Source: Rana temporaria (taxonomy: Eukaryota; Chordata; Amphibia; Anura; Ranidae). From it: a DNA stretch of 64,000 nt. The stretch is taken from positions 82,720,677-82,784,676 of the forward strand of contig NC_053490.1 of assembly GCF_905171775.1 (NCBI RefSeq), read 5' to 3'. The notes under the pieces are model-generated. The model made no database searches. It saw nothing but the letters and a program-made list of their open reading frames with translations, and was not told where the DNA came from. Made by a program: the position numbers and the translations under genes. Of this stretch, positions 1-10,734 are shown piece after piece; the first letter of the stretch is position 1, and each line of letters opens with the position of its first letter.

Positions 1-330
1 TTCCACCCCCCCATTAACATTATAGGATTTTAAAGGAGAAAAAAAAAAAAAAAAAAAAAAAAAAGAGAGAGAAAAAAAAAAGGTAAAAGAAAGGAAAAGA
101 AGAGGAAAACCTAGTAGGAGGTATCCTCGTCCAGGCTGTCGAGTGATCCAAACACAGGAGAGTAGATTAAGAGGAGGTCAGGAGAAAGAGAGCCCGAGGG
201 GTACTGCCAATAAGCAAGCCAAAAGCCTTGGAGAGTGGGGAGACCCTGCTTTTCCTCAGCAACTGTCCACAGCTATAAAAAAGTTTTGGCACCCAATGGG
301 GAAAAAGGATTTTCCAACCCCCTATACCGA

Positions 331-3300
331 TTATCTATCCAAGGGGAATCCCATTTCTCTTAGCCACGGCCCCCATACTCTTCTAAATCTACCATAATTT
401 CCCTGCTTAATAAAGGCCACCCTTTCACACCATATCAGAGCGTTGATTGTTTCAACCCAGTTTTCAACAGATGGCGGGGCATGCGCTTGCCATCTCTGAG
501 CTATCAGCTTCCGAGCTTGGAATAAACACCTAAGTACACTTTCCATAGCTCCTGGAGGAATTCTATGGTCTTCCATACCTCCTAACAAGCAGGTTATAGC
601 CTCCGGCTCTAAGGAAGTTTTAAAAATTTTGTTAATCCTGTTTATTACTTCTGTCCAGTATCTAAAAAGCTTCGGGCATCTCCAGAACATATGAATAAGG
701 TCCCCAGATGTCTTGCACCTGGGGCATTCATCACTCTGCTTCCAACCTAAAAAAAACATTTTTTTAGGGGTATGGTAAACCCGGTGCAATAGAAATAAAT
801 GGGACAATCTCTGTGCTGGAGCGATTGACACCAATGTCCCTCTATATAAGATATCGTTCCATTGCTCCGAGGTTAGCAACCCAATATCTTTTTCCCATCT
901 TTCTCGGCTCTTAGACGCCCCACTTTGGCTTATAGATTTAGTGCCGAGTTGGTCATATAGTACCGAGATTTGGCCTTTCGTGATATTCGTTTGAATTGTC
1001 TTAAGAAGCACAGGAATATATGTCCTAATCATTGGGTAAGCCTTAAACTGGGTCTGGAGGGCATGTCTGATCTGTAAATAACTAAAAAAAGTTTTGTTTG
1101 GTACATCATATTCTTCTCTCAGTTTCGAAAACGTTTTAATAAGGTTGCCCTCATACATATGTAGAAGCCGTGTTATTCCTTGACTCTCCCAAATTCTGGG
1201 AATTTCTAAATCTTTAAGTTCCATTAAGTTCTTATTGTGCGAAAGGGGAGCAAACTCAGTTATCCCAATATAGCCCAACAAAGCTTTCGTAGTCCGCCAC
1301 ACTTTATTAATTAGCCTTATAGTCGGGCATTGGTAGACAAATGAGTTTGCCTCCAGGGCTTCTATTAGAATTTTATGTGGGGCCCTTAATAGCATTAACC
1401 TAAAGCAGTTATTACCAAAATTTAGGTTGCCACAGCCCGCTAATTGCTGTAACTGAGCCGCCAGGAAATATGATCTTGGATGTGGAACCGCCATCCCCCC
1501 TTCCTTCACCGGGAGCTGCATCGTCTGCAATCTGATTCTGGACTGGCCTCCCTTCCACATTAACTCCCTAAATAATGTTTCAAATCGTTTAAACCATATT
1601 TGGTTTAACCAGATTGGAGAGTTGTGTAGCACATATAGTATCTGGGGGAGCCAGATCATTTTTATCAGGTTGCATCTCCCAGCTACAGAGAGGGGGAGCC
1701 GGTTCCAAGTGTCTTTTTTTAATTTCAGTTTTAACAATAGTGGAGCTATATTGTTACTGGTGTACTCCTTAGCCTCTCCAGTGATCCAAACCCCTAGATA
1801 CTTCAGTTTTGATGTAATTCTCAGCTGGGGTATCTCGGCAATTGTCTGTTCCCCTATTGGATCTATTGGAAGTAAAGCCGATTTATCCCAGTTGACAATT
1901 AGTCCCGAAAACCTTCCAAATTCCTTTACCATACGGACCACTGGAGCCAGCGAACTATCCACATCTCCTAAGAAAAACAAGACATCGTCCGCATAGAGCG
2001 ATATCCTGTCTTCCTCCGCGCCCCTTCTAAACCCCAGTATATCTTTGTTTAGTCTAGCTTTAATAGCAAGAGGTTCCATTGCCAATGCAAACAAGAGTGG
2101 GGAGAGGGGACAACCCTGTCTCGTTCCTCTTTCCAGTTGGAATATATCTGAGGCTTCTCCGTTTATTTTTATTTTGGCTCTTGGTTCATTATATAAGAGT
2201 TTAACCCACTTGGTAAATATTGGGCCAAATCCAAAACTTTCCAATACCTTCCATAGGTATGGCCATTCGATGCTGTCAAACGCTTTGGCAGCATCCAAAG
2301 CCAACAAAGCTCTAGGCCTATCGATGTCAGTGGGAATCTGGATATTTAGGAAAGCTCTTCTGATGTTTATGCTGGTTGACCTGTTCGGGATAAACCCTGA
2401 TTGGTCAGAATGGATAAGGCTCTCAATACACCCTTTTAAACGGTTTGCCAGTACCTTAGCCAGGATTTTTGCATCTGTACAGAGCAATGAAATTGGGCGA
2501 TAAGAGGAAGGGTCTAATTTATCTTTTCCCTCCTTATGGATTACCACAACCGTTGCCTCCATCATAGAGGACGGTAGCTGTCCCTCCAGAAACGCGCTTT
2601 CCAATGTCTGAAGCAGTTCTGGAAGCAAAATTGCACCATACCGCTTATAGATCTCTATTGGGAGACCGTCAGGGCCAGGCGATTTATGGTTAGACATCCC
2701 CTCCATCACCAGCCGGAGTTCCTCCAATGTGACAGGGGACTCCAATTTCTCCCTATCGTCGTCTGACAGAGTTGGAACCGGAGTTCCACAAAAAAAGGAC
2801 TCCATACCTTCACTTCCTCCCTTGGATTTGTAAAGAGATTTATAAAAATCATAGAATACATGTCCTATCTCCCTACTCTCAGTACAAATATCTCCTGCAG
2901 GGGCCCTGATTGCTACAATATTAGAAGAGGAAGAGTTGGCCTGTATCAGCATGGACAACACTCGTCCAACTTTCTCCCCTTCCCCAAATTGGGTTTGTCT
3001 CTGAAATATTTGATGATTCTGTGCTTTCCTCATAGTCACCATTCTATAAACCTCTTGCTTGTCCAGCCACTCTTTTTGGGTGTTTAGAGACGGGGCATCG
3101 ATATATCGTTGTTCGGCCACCATCGCTTCACTCCTTAAATCCTCCTCCCATGCCCTGGACTCTTTGCGCACTCTGGCCACACTCTGAATCAACAAGCCCC
3201 TTAAGTAGGCCTTCAGCGAGTCCCAGACCACTCCAGACTTTGCCGAGCCTGAGTTTATTTGCACGTATTCCTTCAGGCTATTAAGAAGTACCTGTGGTTC

Positions 3301-4071
3301 GCCCAGCAACTCAAGCCAGCATGGGTTAATTTTCCATTCTCTTGGAGAAATTCTCACGTTTGTCCTAATGACTAAGTCCAAAGGTGAGTGGTCCGAGACC
3401 CCCCTTGGCCCGTACTCTACCTTCTCAACCAAATCCATTACCAACTCATTGCCCAGGGCCAAATCGATTCTCGACAGGGTAGAATAGGATCTAGAAAAAC
3501 AAGAGTACTGTCGGATATCAGGATGGCGAGTGCGCCAGATGTCCAATAGTCCTGTCTCATCTAGGAATTGGGTCAATCGGCTCACTTGTTCTAGCTTTGG
3601 TTCGTGTGTCAGAGGGAATCTGTCATAGGCTCTATCTAGAACTTCGTTGTAGTCGCCTACCGCAATCAGGGGGACATCGTTTTTATCAAGCATAAATTCG
3701 ACCAGCCTCTGAAGGATGTCAAATTTAAAGGGGGGGGGGATATAAATGTTAGCTAGTACAAATGGCCTGTTCCCAATAGAGCAGGCCAAAAATATGTACC
3801 GACCTTGATCGTCGATCCAGCTTTTCTCACAGGTAAATGGCACATCTTTTCCCACCATTATGCTCACCCCCCTCGAATAAGAGGAGTGAACTGAATGATA
3901 GCGAAATGGAAATTTCCGTGAGCCCAACTGGGCCATTGTATCTTTAGTAAGATGTGTCTCCTGTAGGCAAAGTATCCCCGGCCCCCTCCCGTCCATTGAC
4001 GCTAATACCAAGGCTTTCTTAATGGGGTCCCCCAGTCCACGTACGTTCCATGATCTAACCCTCAATGCCAT
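331..4071 (-). CDS. L1 ORF2 protein: endonuclease and reverse transcriptase
   Basis: 1246-residue open frame with no internal stop. Residues 1-235 form an exonuclease-endonuclease-phosphatase domain: WNVRG near residue 8, QETH with Glu38, GDYN with Asp140 and Asn142, SRID near 200 and SDHSP with Asp227 and His228. The reverse transcriptase domain follows, with palm motif YADD at 693-696 and RGTRQGCPLSPLLF upstream. A C-terminal Cys-Cys-His-Cys knuckle lies at C1116, C1119, H1127 and C1132. The protein nicks target DNA and copies the element RNA there. The first ATG is at 4071; the frame extends 7 codons upstream only to a TTG, so the ATG was chosen. All catalytic residues are present. Whether it is active cannot be judged from one copy. 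Confidence 0.93.
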   Translation of the reverse strand: MALRVRSWNVRGLGDPIKKALVLASMDGRGPGILCLQETHLTKDTMAQLGSRKFPFRYHSVHSSYSRGVSIMVGKDVPFTCEKSWIDDQGRYIFLACSIGNRPFVLANIYIPPPFKFDILQRLVEFMLDKNDVPLIAVGDYNEVLDRAYDRFPLTHEPKLEQVSRLTQFLDETGLLDIWRTRHPDIRQYSCFSRSYSTLSRIDLALGNELVMDLVEKVEYGPRGVSDHSPLDLVIRTNVRISPREWKINPCWLELLGEPQVLLNSLKEYVQINSGSAKSGVVWDSLKAYLRGLLIQSVARVRKESRAWEEDLRSEAMVAEQRYIDAPSLNTQKEWLDKQEVYRMVTMRKAQNHQIFQRQTQFGEGEKVGRVLSMLIQANSSSSNIVAIRAPAGDICTESREIGHVFYDFYKSLYKSKGGSEGMESFFCGTPVPTLSDDDREKLESPVTLEELRLVMEGMSNHKSPGPDGLPIEIYKRYGAILLPELLQTLESAFLEGQLPSSMMEATVVVIHKEGKDKLDPSSYRPISLLCTDAKILAKVLANRLKGCIESLIHSDQSGFIPNRSTSINIRRAFLNIQIPTDIDRPRALLALDAAKAFDSIEWPYLWKVLESFGFGPIFTKWVKLLYNEPRAKIKINGEASDIFQLERGTRQGCPLSPLLFALAMEPLAIKARLNKDILGFRRGAEEDRISLYADDVLFFLGDVDSSLAPVVRMVKEFGRFSGLIVNWDKSALLPIDPIGEQTIAEIPQLRITSKLKYLGVWITGEAKEYTSNNIAPLLLKLKLKKDTWNRLPLSVAGRCNLIKMIWLPQILYVLHNSPIWLNQIWFKRFETLFRELMWKGGQSRIRLQTMQLPVKEGGMAVPHPRSYFLAAQLQQLAGCGNLNFGNNCFRLMLLRAPHKILIEALEANSFVYQCPTIRLINKVWRTTKALLGYIGITEFAPLSHNKNLMELKDLEIPRIWESQGITRLLHMYEGNLIKTFSKLREEYDVPNKTFFSYLQIRHALQTQFKAYPMIRTYIPVLLKTIQTNITKGQISVLYDQLGTKSISQSGASKSRERWEKDIGLLTSEQWNDILYRGTLVSIAPAQRLSHLFLLHRVYHTPKKMFFLGWKQSDECPRCKTSGDLIHMFWRCPKLFRYWTEVINRINKIFKTSLEPEAITCLLGGMEDHRIPPGAMESVLRCLFQARKLIAQRWQAHAPPSVENWVETINALIWCERVAFIKQGNYGRFRRVWGPWLREMGFPLDR

Positions 4072-5032
4072 AGCCTGTAGAGAAGCGAGCAATTATAGAG
4101 AGTAGCAAAAGTAGCAAAAGTAGAGATAGTAGATAGAGAGCCACCCCTTCCGGTCTCCCCCTCCCCTCTCTCTCTCCCGCCCTTCCAGACAGCCATACAG
4201 GCTACAACTCCTCCTCTTTCCTATATTTATTAAGATAACTCCCTTTCTCAAAACACCCTCCCAGCTTCCTCCCCCCCAGCCCCCCCTCCCTCTCCCCCAA
4301 ACCCCCCTCCCTCTCCCCTCCCCCCCCTGCCCACCTGGGCTCCCCCATGGGGCTACACCTGTGGCCTCTCCTCTCCCATCTTCCCACAACCATACTCTCA
4401 TTCTTACACTCATACGTCTCTTGCCCTCTATTGAGGTGCAAAGATCTCCACCCTCCCCCCCCATCAATTAAATCAAAATCAAATTATGGCTTAGTATAAC
4501 ACCTCGAATCAAGTATAACTTTTAAGAATGCAGAAAAACAAACCTAAATAGAACTTAAATAGAGTATAAAAGTGACAATTGATACATAGTGCCCCCCCCC
4601 CCCCAAGCCGAGAAGAGAAAAAAAAAAAAAAAGAAAAAAAAAGGAGGGGAGGGAAAAACCCCCCTTCGTTAATAAATACTAAGTGCAGTTCATCTTATAA
4701 TGCAAATTTTCTTGTGCTGATTTTCCTTGTAAAAAAAACCTAAGACAAAAAGTGAAGGACAGTAAGTCCAAATACACGTGCATCTAATAAGTAAAAAGTA
4801 ATTAAAATCAATGTAAACTACCCCCCTCAAAAAAAAAAGGCGGGGGGGGGAAGAAGAAGAGGGGCAAAAAGAAGACCCCATATTAAGTAATAAGTGCAAT
4901 TCATCGTGTAGTGAAATTTATCTGATGCTAAATTTTTTTTGTGAAAAATGATCTAAAATAGGGGAAAGAAAAAAAAAAAAAAAAAAAAAAATAATAAAAA
5001 AAAAAAAAAAAAAAAAAAAATTTTTTTTTTAA

Positions 5033-5069
<37 letters not shown>

Positions 5070-5175
5070 TAAAAAAAGGGGGTATCTATATGGACTTTCT
5101 GTGCTCCTAACAAGGGAAAAAATTGTTAAAGTCAATATAGAGTCTCCCCTCCCGAAGGGAGGGAAGGGCGGCTCT

Positions 5176-5223
<48 letters not shown>

Positions 5224-5256
5224 GGGAGAGAGGAGGATAAACAGCTATGTAAGTGA
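4072..5256 (-). other. Inter-ORF region of L1 copy 1, homopolymer-rich
   Basis: This 1.2-kb stretch lies between ORF1 and ORF2. It holds C-rich blocks (4140-4450 on the plus strand), long A runs at 4618-4642, 4971-5065 and 5180-5215, and G runs. Two related segments, around 4675-4760 and 4880-4960, share a theme (AAGTGCAGTTCATC and AAGTGCAATTCATC), which suggests an internal tandem duplication. No protein domain was seen; the short open frames here are low complexity. Confidence 0.6.
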
Positions 5257-6402
5257 CTATAGATCCTTGGAATTTGCTTCCAGCCACTTTATCCCCTCTG
5301 CCGGGGAGTTAAAGAAAAAGGTCCTGCCCAGGGCTGTAACCCGTAGGCGGGCTGGGTACTGTAAGGCATATACCACCTTGTGCTGTTGTAAGGTGCGCTT
5401 TATTGGTATAAATTCGGCCCTGCGCTTTTGTAGGTCAGGAGAAAAATCGGGGTAAAATGAAATTCTAGCTCCCTTATACATGATATCTCCCATTCCCCTA
5501 GCTCTTTGGAGGAGAGTGACTTTATCACCATAGTAAAAAAACTTGAAAAGTAATGGTCTAGGCCGCTCTCCTTCCTGCGGGGGTTTAAAGGGCACACGGT
5601 GCGCCCTCTCAATAGAGAAAAAAGACGAGAAAGTAGCAGGGCCAAAAATCTCCTTAAGCCAGCCGTCCATGAAGGCTACAGTATTGGGCCCCTCGCTCCG
5701 TTCTGGTAGACCGATCACCCGGACATTATTCCTTCGGAGCCTATTCTCAATTTCATCCATTTTTGCTGCTTGTTGTTTCGTTTTCTCCTGTAGGCCTCTG
5801 AGTTCATTTTCAAATGGATATAAAGTGTCTTCAACTGTACTCACTCGTTCTTCAAGGGTAGTAACCCTTTCAACAGTTTTACGCATGTCTTGATGTATTG
5901 AGACAAGCTCTTCTCTCAGAGTTTTTAGCTGGTTATCAAAGCCCACCATAAACTCTTTACAGTCATTGACTGCCCGCAGCACGTCTTTCAATGTTGGCTC
6001 TTCTGCTAGCCCCGGGGCTGGTGGGGTAGTAGTGTCCAATACTCCTTGTCCAGCTGGTGCAGACACAGTCGCATGAACCTCCCCCCCAGACCCTTTAATA
6101 GTATTCATAGTGTTCGGGCCTTTGATTGCATTTGAATTTATGGGGTTGGACGGTTTAGAGACTGCTGCCCCCAAACTTTTCCTAGCCCCTGATGGTGCTG
6201 CAGAGCTCTTGGACTGTGTTGCTGGGGGTGATGGTGATGGGCCTCTTTTAGTAGGTGATTGAGGAATAGCCTGAGAAGGATGAAAAAAGCGCTCCAGCTT
6301 AGCTGCTGCAGCCTGGCTACCTTTATCCTTCCCCTTAGCGGACCGTGTGGTCGGGGCACCCTCTGTATGTTGCTGATCCTCAACCCCACGTTTACTAGTC
6401 AT
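5257..6402 (-). CDS. L1 ORF1 protein (Transposase_22-type RNA-binding protein)
   Basis: 381-residue open frame from the ATG at 6402 (start MTSKRGVEDQ). The frame runs further upstream, but that part is a poly-Pro/poly-Phe translation of a homopolymer. Another ATG three codons upstream, at 6411, is possible. The N-terminal third is Ser/Pro/Ala/Lys-rich and probably disordered. A heptad-rich coiled coil spans about 135-220. The RRM begins with the ORF1 signature ENRLRRNNVRVIGLPER near residue 220, and the C-terminal domain contains FYPDFS and YPARLRV. Known ORF1 proteins trimerise through the coiled coil and coat L1 RNA; the same role is inferred here. Confidence 0.9.
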   Translation of the reverse strand: MTSKRGVEDQQHTEGAPTTRSAKGKDKGSQAAAAKLERFFHPSQAIPQSPTKRGPSPSPPATQSKSSAAPSGARKSLGAAVSKPSNPINSNAIKGPNTMNTIKGSGGEVHATVSAPAGQGVLDTTTPPAPGLAEEPTLKDVLRAVNDCKEFMVGFDNQLKTLREELVSIHQDMRKTVERVTTLEERVSTVEDTLYPFENELRGLQEKTKQQAAKMDEIENRLRRNNVRVIGLPERSEGPNTVAFMDGWLKEIFGPATFSSFFSIERAHRVPFKPPQEGERPRPLLFKFFYYGDKVTLLQRARGMGDIMYKGARISFYPDFSPDLQKRRAEFIPIKRTLQQHKVVYALQYPARLRVTALGRTFFFNSPAEGIKWLEANSKDL

Positions 6403-6459
6403 AGTAAACATATTGGGGAAGAGGAAAGAGGAGAAAATATAAAATGGAGTGACCCCCAA

Positions 6460-6491
<32 letters not shown>

Positions 6492-7435
6492 GGGGTGACA
6501 AGATTTCTAAGAGCCTCTATTGGCCAGCAGTTGTAGTCCTTAATAAACACAGTCTTTTATTACCACAAGGATTAAAAGCCGATCTGTCAATCCCCCTCTT
6601 TAAAGTTAATTTACACAACACACTGTAAAAATATGCAATTTTGTTATGTGCGTTTTTTTTTTTTTCCGCCCTGTACCACCCAAAAAGGAGGGGGGGGGGG
6701 GGCAATCTCCAAACTTGCAATCCTCCTTAGCTTTGGCTATTAGGCTATTCAAGCTTTTTTTGAAGGGGAAAAAATCCACATCCCCCTTCTTGCAGAAAAC
6801 AGAGAGTTAATGGGAGGGATGCACCAAAAATCAGCAAAAGTTCTAGTACATGAAACACCAGTAAACACCAGTAGACCCTGGGAGCCACAAGGAAGCCTCA
6901 AGTTTTTATCCCTGCATGCCGCAACAGCAACTGTTGTCTTACCAGTACCCCCGCATGTGGTGTGACAGTCCTCTGTAGGCTCCGGTGGCGACTCTGGCGT
7001 CGACAGCCGTTCTCCTCCGTTCTCCTCCGGTCCAGCTCCCCGGCTTCTGGTCTGTACAATGAGGAGACTCGCTCGTTCTACAGGGACCCGTAGTCTCGCG
7101 AGATCTCGGAAGTCAGGTGGTGTCGGGCAGCTCTGCCTACCTGACACTCCTCCGTGTAGTATAGTGAACCGGCTCCGTCCAGGCAAGAACACGCAGCCAG
7201 GGAACACAGCTGCAAACACACTCCGGCTACTCCAGGCTCCAACCGGGCATCAGAAACTAAGGTGAGATATGGCCTTAAAGCTGCGGCTTTCAGGGATAGG
7301 GATCCGTTTTTAACGATAGGGCATCGGCATGGTTTTCACAGAGGGGAGGGGGAGAGTGGAAGTCCATACACGCTCACATCTCTCCTCACACTCTCACTCT
7401 AGCTCTCACTCCCTCCTGCATCCGGCCACGCCCCC
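6403..7435 (-). promoter_or_regulatory. Presumed 5' UTR and internal promoter region of L1 copy 1
   Basis: It lies between the inferred 5' terminus (GGGGGCGTGGCC on the minus strand) and the ORF1 ATG. The distal half is GC-rich with scattered CpG, as expected for an L1 internal promoter; the proximal part has G and T homopolymers. No specific factor site was identified. The role comes from position and from known L1 biology. Confidence 0.45.
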
Positions 7436-7557
7436 TCTTTTATGTGTATGATTTAATTAATCTCAATGTATAACCTAAGGCTAGTCGCTTCACTGGTTAA
7501 ATGTAAGGGTTTACAACCACTTTAACCTCTACATTGCTAGTGTGAACCGGCCCTTAA

Positions 7558-8677
7558 AGGGTCACTAAAGGAAAAAAATATTTTGGCTGAATCTACTGTT
7601 TACAGGGTATAGAGACATAGGGCCAGATCCACGTACATCGGCGCATATTTGCGTCGGGCGTAGCGTATCTCTGATACACTACGCCACCGTAACTTAATTT
7701 TTTTTTCAAATCCCCAAAGAATGCGTGCCGTAAGTTACGGCGGCGTAGTGTAAATTTGGCGGCGTAAGGGCGCGCAATTGAAATGGATGTGATGGGGGCG
7801 TGTTTTATGTAAATACGTCGTATGACGTTTTTTTGGAACGGCGCATGCGCCGTCCGTGGGGGTATCTCAGTGTGCATGCTCGAAAATAAACCGGAACAAG
7901 CCAATGTTTACGACGATGACGTCATTCTACGCAAATCCCTATTCGCGAACGACTTACGCAAACGACGTAAAAAATTAAAAATTCGACGCGGGAACGACGG
8001 CCATACTTAACATAAGATACGCCTCATATAGCAGGGGTAACTATATGCCGGAAAAAGGCAAACGCAAACGACGTAAAAAAATGCGCCGGCCAGACGTACG
8101 TTCGTGGATCGCCGTATATAGCTAATTTGCATACTCAACGCGGAATTCGACGGAAACGCCACCTAGGAAAAATGCACCTACGATCCGACAGCGTACTAAG
8201 ACGTACGCCTGTCGGATCGATCCCAGATGCAGTCGTATCTTGTTTTGTAGATGCAAAACAAAGATACGAAGCGGGAACTTTGAAATTACGCGGCGTATCA
8301 ATAGATACGCTGGCGTAATTCGTTCGTGGATCTGGTCCATAATAGTTTACTGATTCCTTTTAAAAACGATTAAAAATAGATAAAAATCAATCATATAATG
8401 TACTTGTAGTTTTTTAGTTTAGTTTTTGCATTTAGTTTCATTTTAGTATGTTATGCTGTATCTGTGCTGGACAGTGCCATAGAGCAGTATTGGTTTGAAA
8501 ACGAAACTAAAATCTCCCAGTACTGTGGTGATCAGGAAACGGACTACCAGGAAGTGTCCAAAACAGAGGAGAATTACAGCAACATCAGAGCAAAAAGGAA
8601 CAATGAGGACATGAAACCAGGACTGCAGTAAGGTAAAGGAAGCTATTTAGCTAAAAAAAAATTACTTTAGTGACCCT
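7558..8677. mobile_element. TTAA-flanked T2-like MITE interrupted by another MITE
   Basis: The left end is TTAA (7554-7557) followed by AGGGTCACTAAAGG. The right end reads TTAGTGACCCTTTAG, the inverted complement with one change in the flanking TTAA. T2-type MITEs in frogs have TTAAAGG-like ends and TTAA duplications, so this is assigned by end structure. The 719-bp element at 7620-8338 is inserted in it. Confidence 0.65.
7620..8338. mobile_element. GGGCC/TGAATC-type MITE with 3-bp duplication (ATA)
   Basis: The ends are inverted repeats, GGGCCAGATCCACG on the left and CGTGGATCTGGTCC on the right. ATA lies at 7617-7619 and again at 8339-8341. The interior has repeated TACGCCG/CGGCGTA blocks and no long ORF. 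The same family occurs at 17979-18666, 35461-36120, 53722-60471 and 62231-62962. A 3-bp duplication would suit a PIF/Harbinger-like origin, but that is only a guess. Confidence 0.78.
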
Positions 8678-8680
8678 TTA

Positions 8681-9157
8681 GAGCGGCAGTAAACCACATA
8701 AAAAAAATTAGGGACTAGACAGTTTAAGTCAAAATGTGGGATGAGATATGATAGACTTACTTGAAAATGAAGCCCTCCAACAGTGTGCTGTCACTACTGA
8801 TGGCGCTTCTATCTTCACCCTGGTTTTCCTTTTGGGTTTGCGGGCTTCGGCGATATGAATAGCCGAGTCGGCAATGATGTCACTAAGGAGTCACTGTTTA
8901 CAGCACGGCTCTGAAGGAACGGCACGGGTATGCCATTCCTTCAGAGCGCATGCATTGGTGATGTCACCGGCTGCATCTAAAGTAAAGAGAGAACACACCA
9001 CTATATACTTATGTGTTCCCATTCACACAGCATGCCTCAAAATATATTTTAAGAACATTTTTCTTACTTTTTAGATTTTTCTCAGGAGGAGGTGTTGTGG
9101 CTGACTGCAAGGATTTTTGAACAATGTTAAATTGAGTCTGTCCTAAGTCTGTCCTAA
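8681..9157. other. Unassigned repeat-like intergenic or intronic sequence
   Basis: No gene seen. The stretch opens with GAGCGGCAGTAAACC and holds a short inverted repeat around 8905-8950 (GGCTCTGAAGGAACGGCA and TGCCATTCCTTCAGAGCG), typical of MITE interiors. Ends and family were not determined. Confidence 0.35.
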
Positions 9158-9159
9158 TT

Positions 9160-9480
9160 AACCACTTTCCGCCCACGCTATAACTGAAAGACGGCTACAG
9201 AGGGGGCTTAAATTGCATCCTCCCGTTCTCGCGCTTCCTGCACCCCTCCCTGGGGCGCCAGTCAGCACCCTTTGTAATGGATGAGTCTGTGAGATTCGAC
9301 CAAGCAGGCCCTTTACCACGTGATCAGCTGTCAGCCAATGACAGCTGATCACGGAAATAAACAAATGGCGGTTATTGTTTTTTTTTTCTTCACACTGTCA
9401 GCGCAAAGGACAAAGAAGCCTGTTGTTAGAGGGACATCAGTCCCGATCATGCTGCAAATCGGTGCCCACCAGTGAGAAAA
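9160..9480. repeat. Possible fragment of a piggyBac-type non-autonomous repeat
   Basis: It begins TTAACCACTTTCCGCCC (TTAA at about 9158), close to the left end TTAACCACTTTCCCACC of the 8.1-kb piggyBac element at 44489. A hairpin with GTGATCAGCTGTCA and TGACAGCTGATCAC arms lies at about 9320-9353. No right end was found, so this is a truncated or diverged copy at best. Confidence 0.4.
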
Positions 9481-9869
9481 CAGAAAGCTGACATTAAGAT
9501 AATTTCAGAACTGCTCATGTTGCATTTATTGAGTTTTACATAACAGCATTAATTGATGTTATGTATGTCTTCTTAAAGTTTAGCTTTAATAGTTCTGTAC
9601 ACTATGTTCATTTTCTGTGCATTGCCTTCTGTGATTATGTGACTATTTCCTGCTGAGGCAGCTCTAAAACATTAGATTTAATCCTTCCTGTGCACCTTGC
9701 CTAGCAAGATGCAGGTCTACAATGAGTGACTCAGATGTAAAAGGCACTTGACAATAAAGTATACTTCACTTCTAGCAGCAAGACGAAAATATGTGTAAGT
9801 GCTCTGAGTAGCAGTTACTTGGTGCAAGTAAGTACAAGTACCTGGCAACTCCTGATGGATTAAAGTACC
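9481..9869. other. No feature recognised
   Basis: AT-rich sequence with no supported gene or clear repeat boundary. Confidence 0.5.
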
Positions 9870-10307
9870 GTATATACTCGAGTACAAGCCGACCCGAATA
9901 TAAGACGAGGCACCTAATTTTACCACAAAAAAATGGGAAAATGTATTGACTCGAGTATAAGCCTAGGGTGTCCATCTGCATGCCTCACTGTGTCCATGTC
10001 CATGCCTCACTGTGTCCATGACTAGACTGATGTTTAACATGGGAGACTATGGAAGGGGTTGCCCGGCTTTGAAAACTCGGTTTTCCCCCCCGGCCGTAGG
10101 TCCCCCGGACAACAACGTTTGCACACTTGTAGAGGAAGAGTGGGGCTACATGTGTGTTTGGGGTCCAGAGTACCTACGGCCGGCCGGTACCGGGTCCCCA
10201 AAGCCTGGGAGATCAGGTGCAAAAAGGTAACTCGAGTATAAGCCGAGGGGGGCATTTTCAGCACAAAAAAATTTGCTGAAAAACTCGGCTTATACTCGAG
10301 TATATAC
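9870..10307. mobile_element. MITE with GTATATACTCGAGTA ends
   Basis: The terminal inverted repeats are GTATATACTCGAGTACAAGC on the left and its near-perfect complement at 10285-10307. Internal copies of ACTCGAGTATAAGCC lie at about 9949-9964 and 10228-10243, and CATGCCTCACTGTGTCC is tandemly repeated around 9980-10018. TA lies next to both ends, but the duplication is not certain. It has no coding capacity. Confidence 0.72.
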
Positions 10308-10734
10308 TATAATTTAACCTTTTCGGGTCTTAAATGAATCCCATAGGGCTTGCTAGGAACTGACTAATTATAATATTTTTTTTTTTTTTTTATCATATCT
10401 GAAATGGAATTAATTTAGAATAAAAGCGGTGTAAAGCTTTACATTTTTTGAAAGTTGAAAGCATCAAGATCCTCATTAAGCCTATGGTCTTCTCCCATCA
10501 CAATTCTCTGTTTCTACTGCCCCTTTCCCTCTGCTTTGTCATTTTAGTCCTGATTAAACTTTAACAGCCATGGGTATGGAATGAAATGCAGTACAGTAAA
10601 ACCTTGGTTTGAGAGCGTTTTGCAAGACGAGCAACATTTTTTAACAAACTGAGACTTGATATACAAGCAATGTCTTGATATAAGAGCATTGTCATGTCAC
10701 AACTGACTATAAAAGAGATGAGATGCGCCTCTAA
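10308..10734. other. No gene recognised
   Basis: AT-rich sequence including a 20-base T run near 10378-10391. The part at about 10596-10690 resembles a degenerate repeat with 'gagcgttttgcaagacgagc', but no ends were found. Confidence 0.45.

Larger units (their letters stand above)
1..7435 (-). mobile_element. L1-type LINE (copy 1), 3' end outside window
   Basis: Two long open frames on the minus strand, ORF1 (5257-6402) and ORF2 (331-4071), have the L1 order and domains. The 5' end is placed near 7435 because minus-strand sequence there begins with GGGGGCGTGGCC, and the second L1 in this window begins with the same GGGCGTGGCC. About 1 kb of presumed 5' UTR precedes ORF1, about 1.2 kb separates the ORFs, and the first 330 bases are 3' UTR. 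The A-rich run at 35-80 reads as T on the element strand, so it is not the poly(A) tail. The tail and the target-site duplication must lie left of the window, so the insertion cannot be dated here. Confidence 0.88.

Noticed and set aside
4093..4467. Gly/Arg-rich 124-codon frame on the minus strand
   Set aside because: It is low-complexity sequence in the L1 inter-ORF region.
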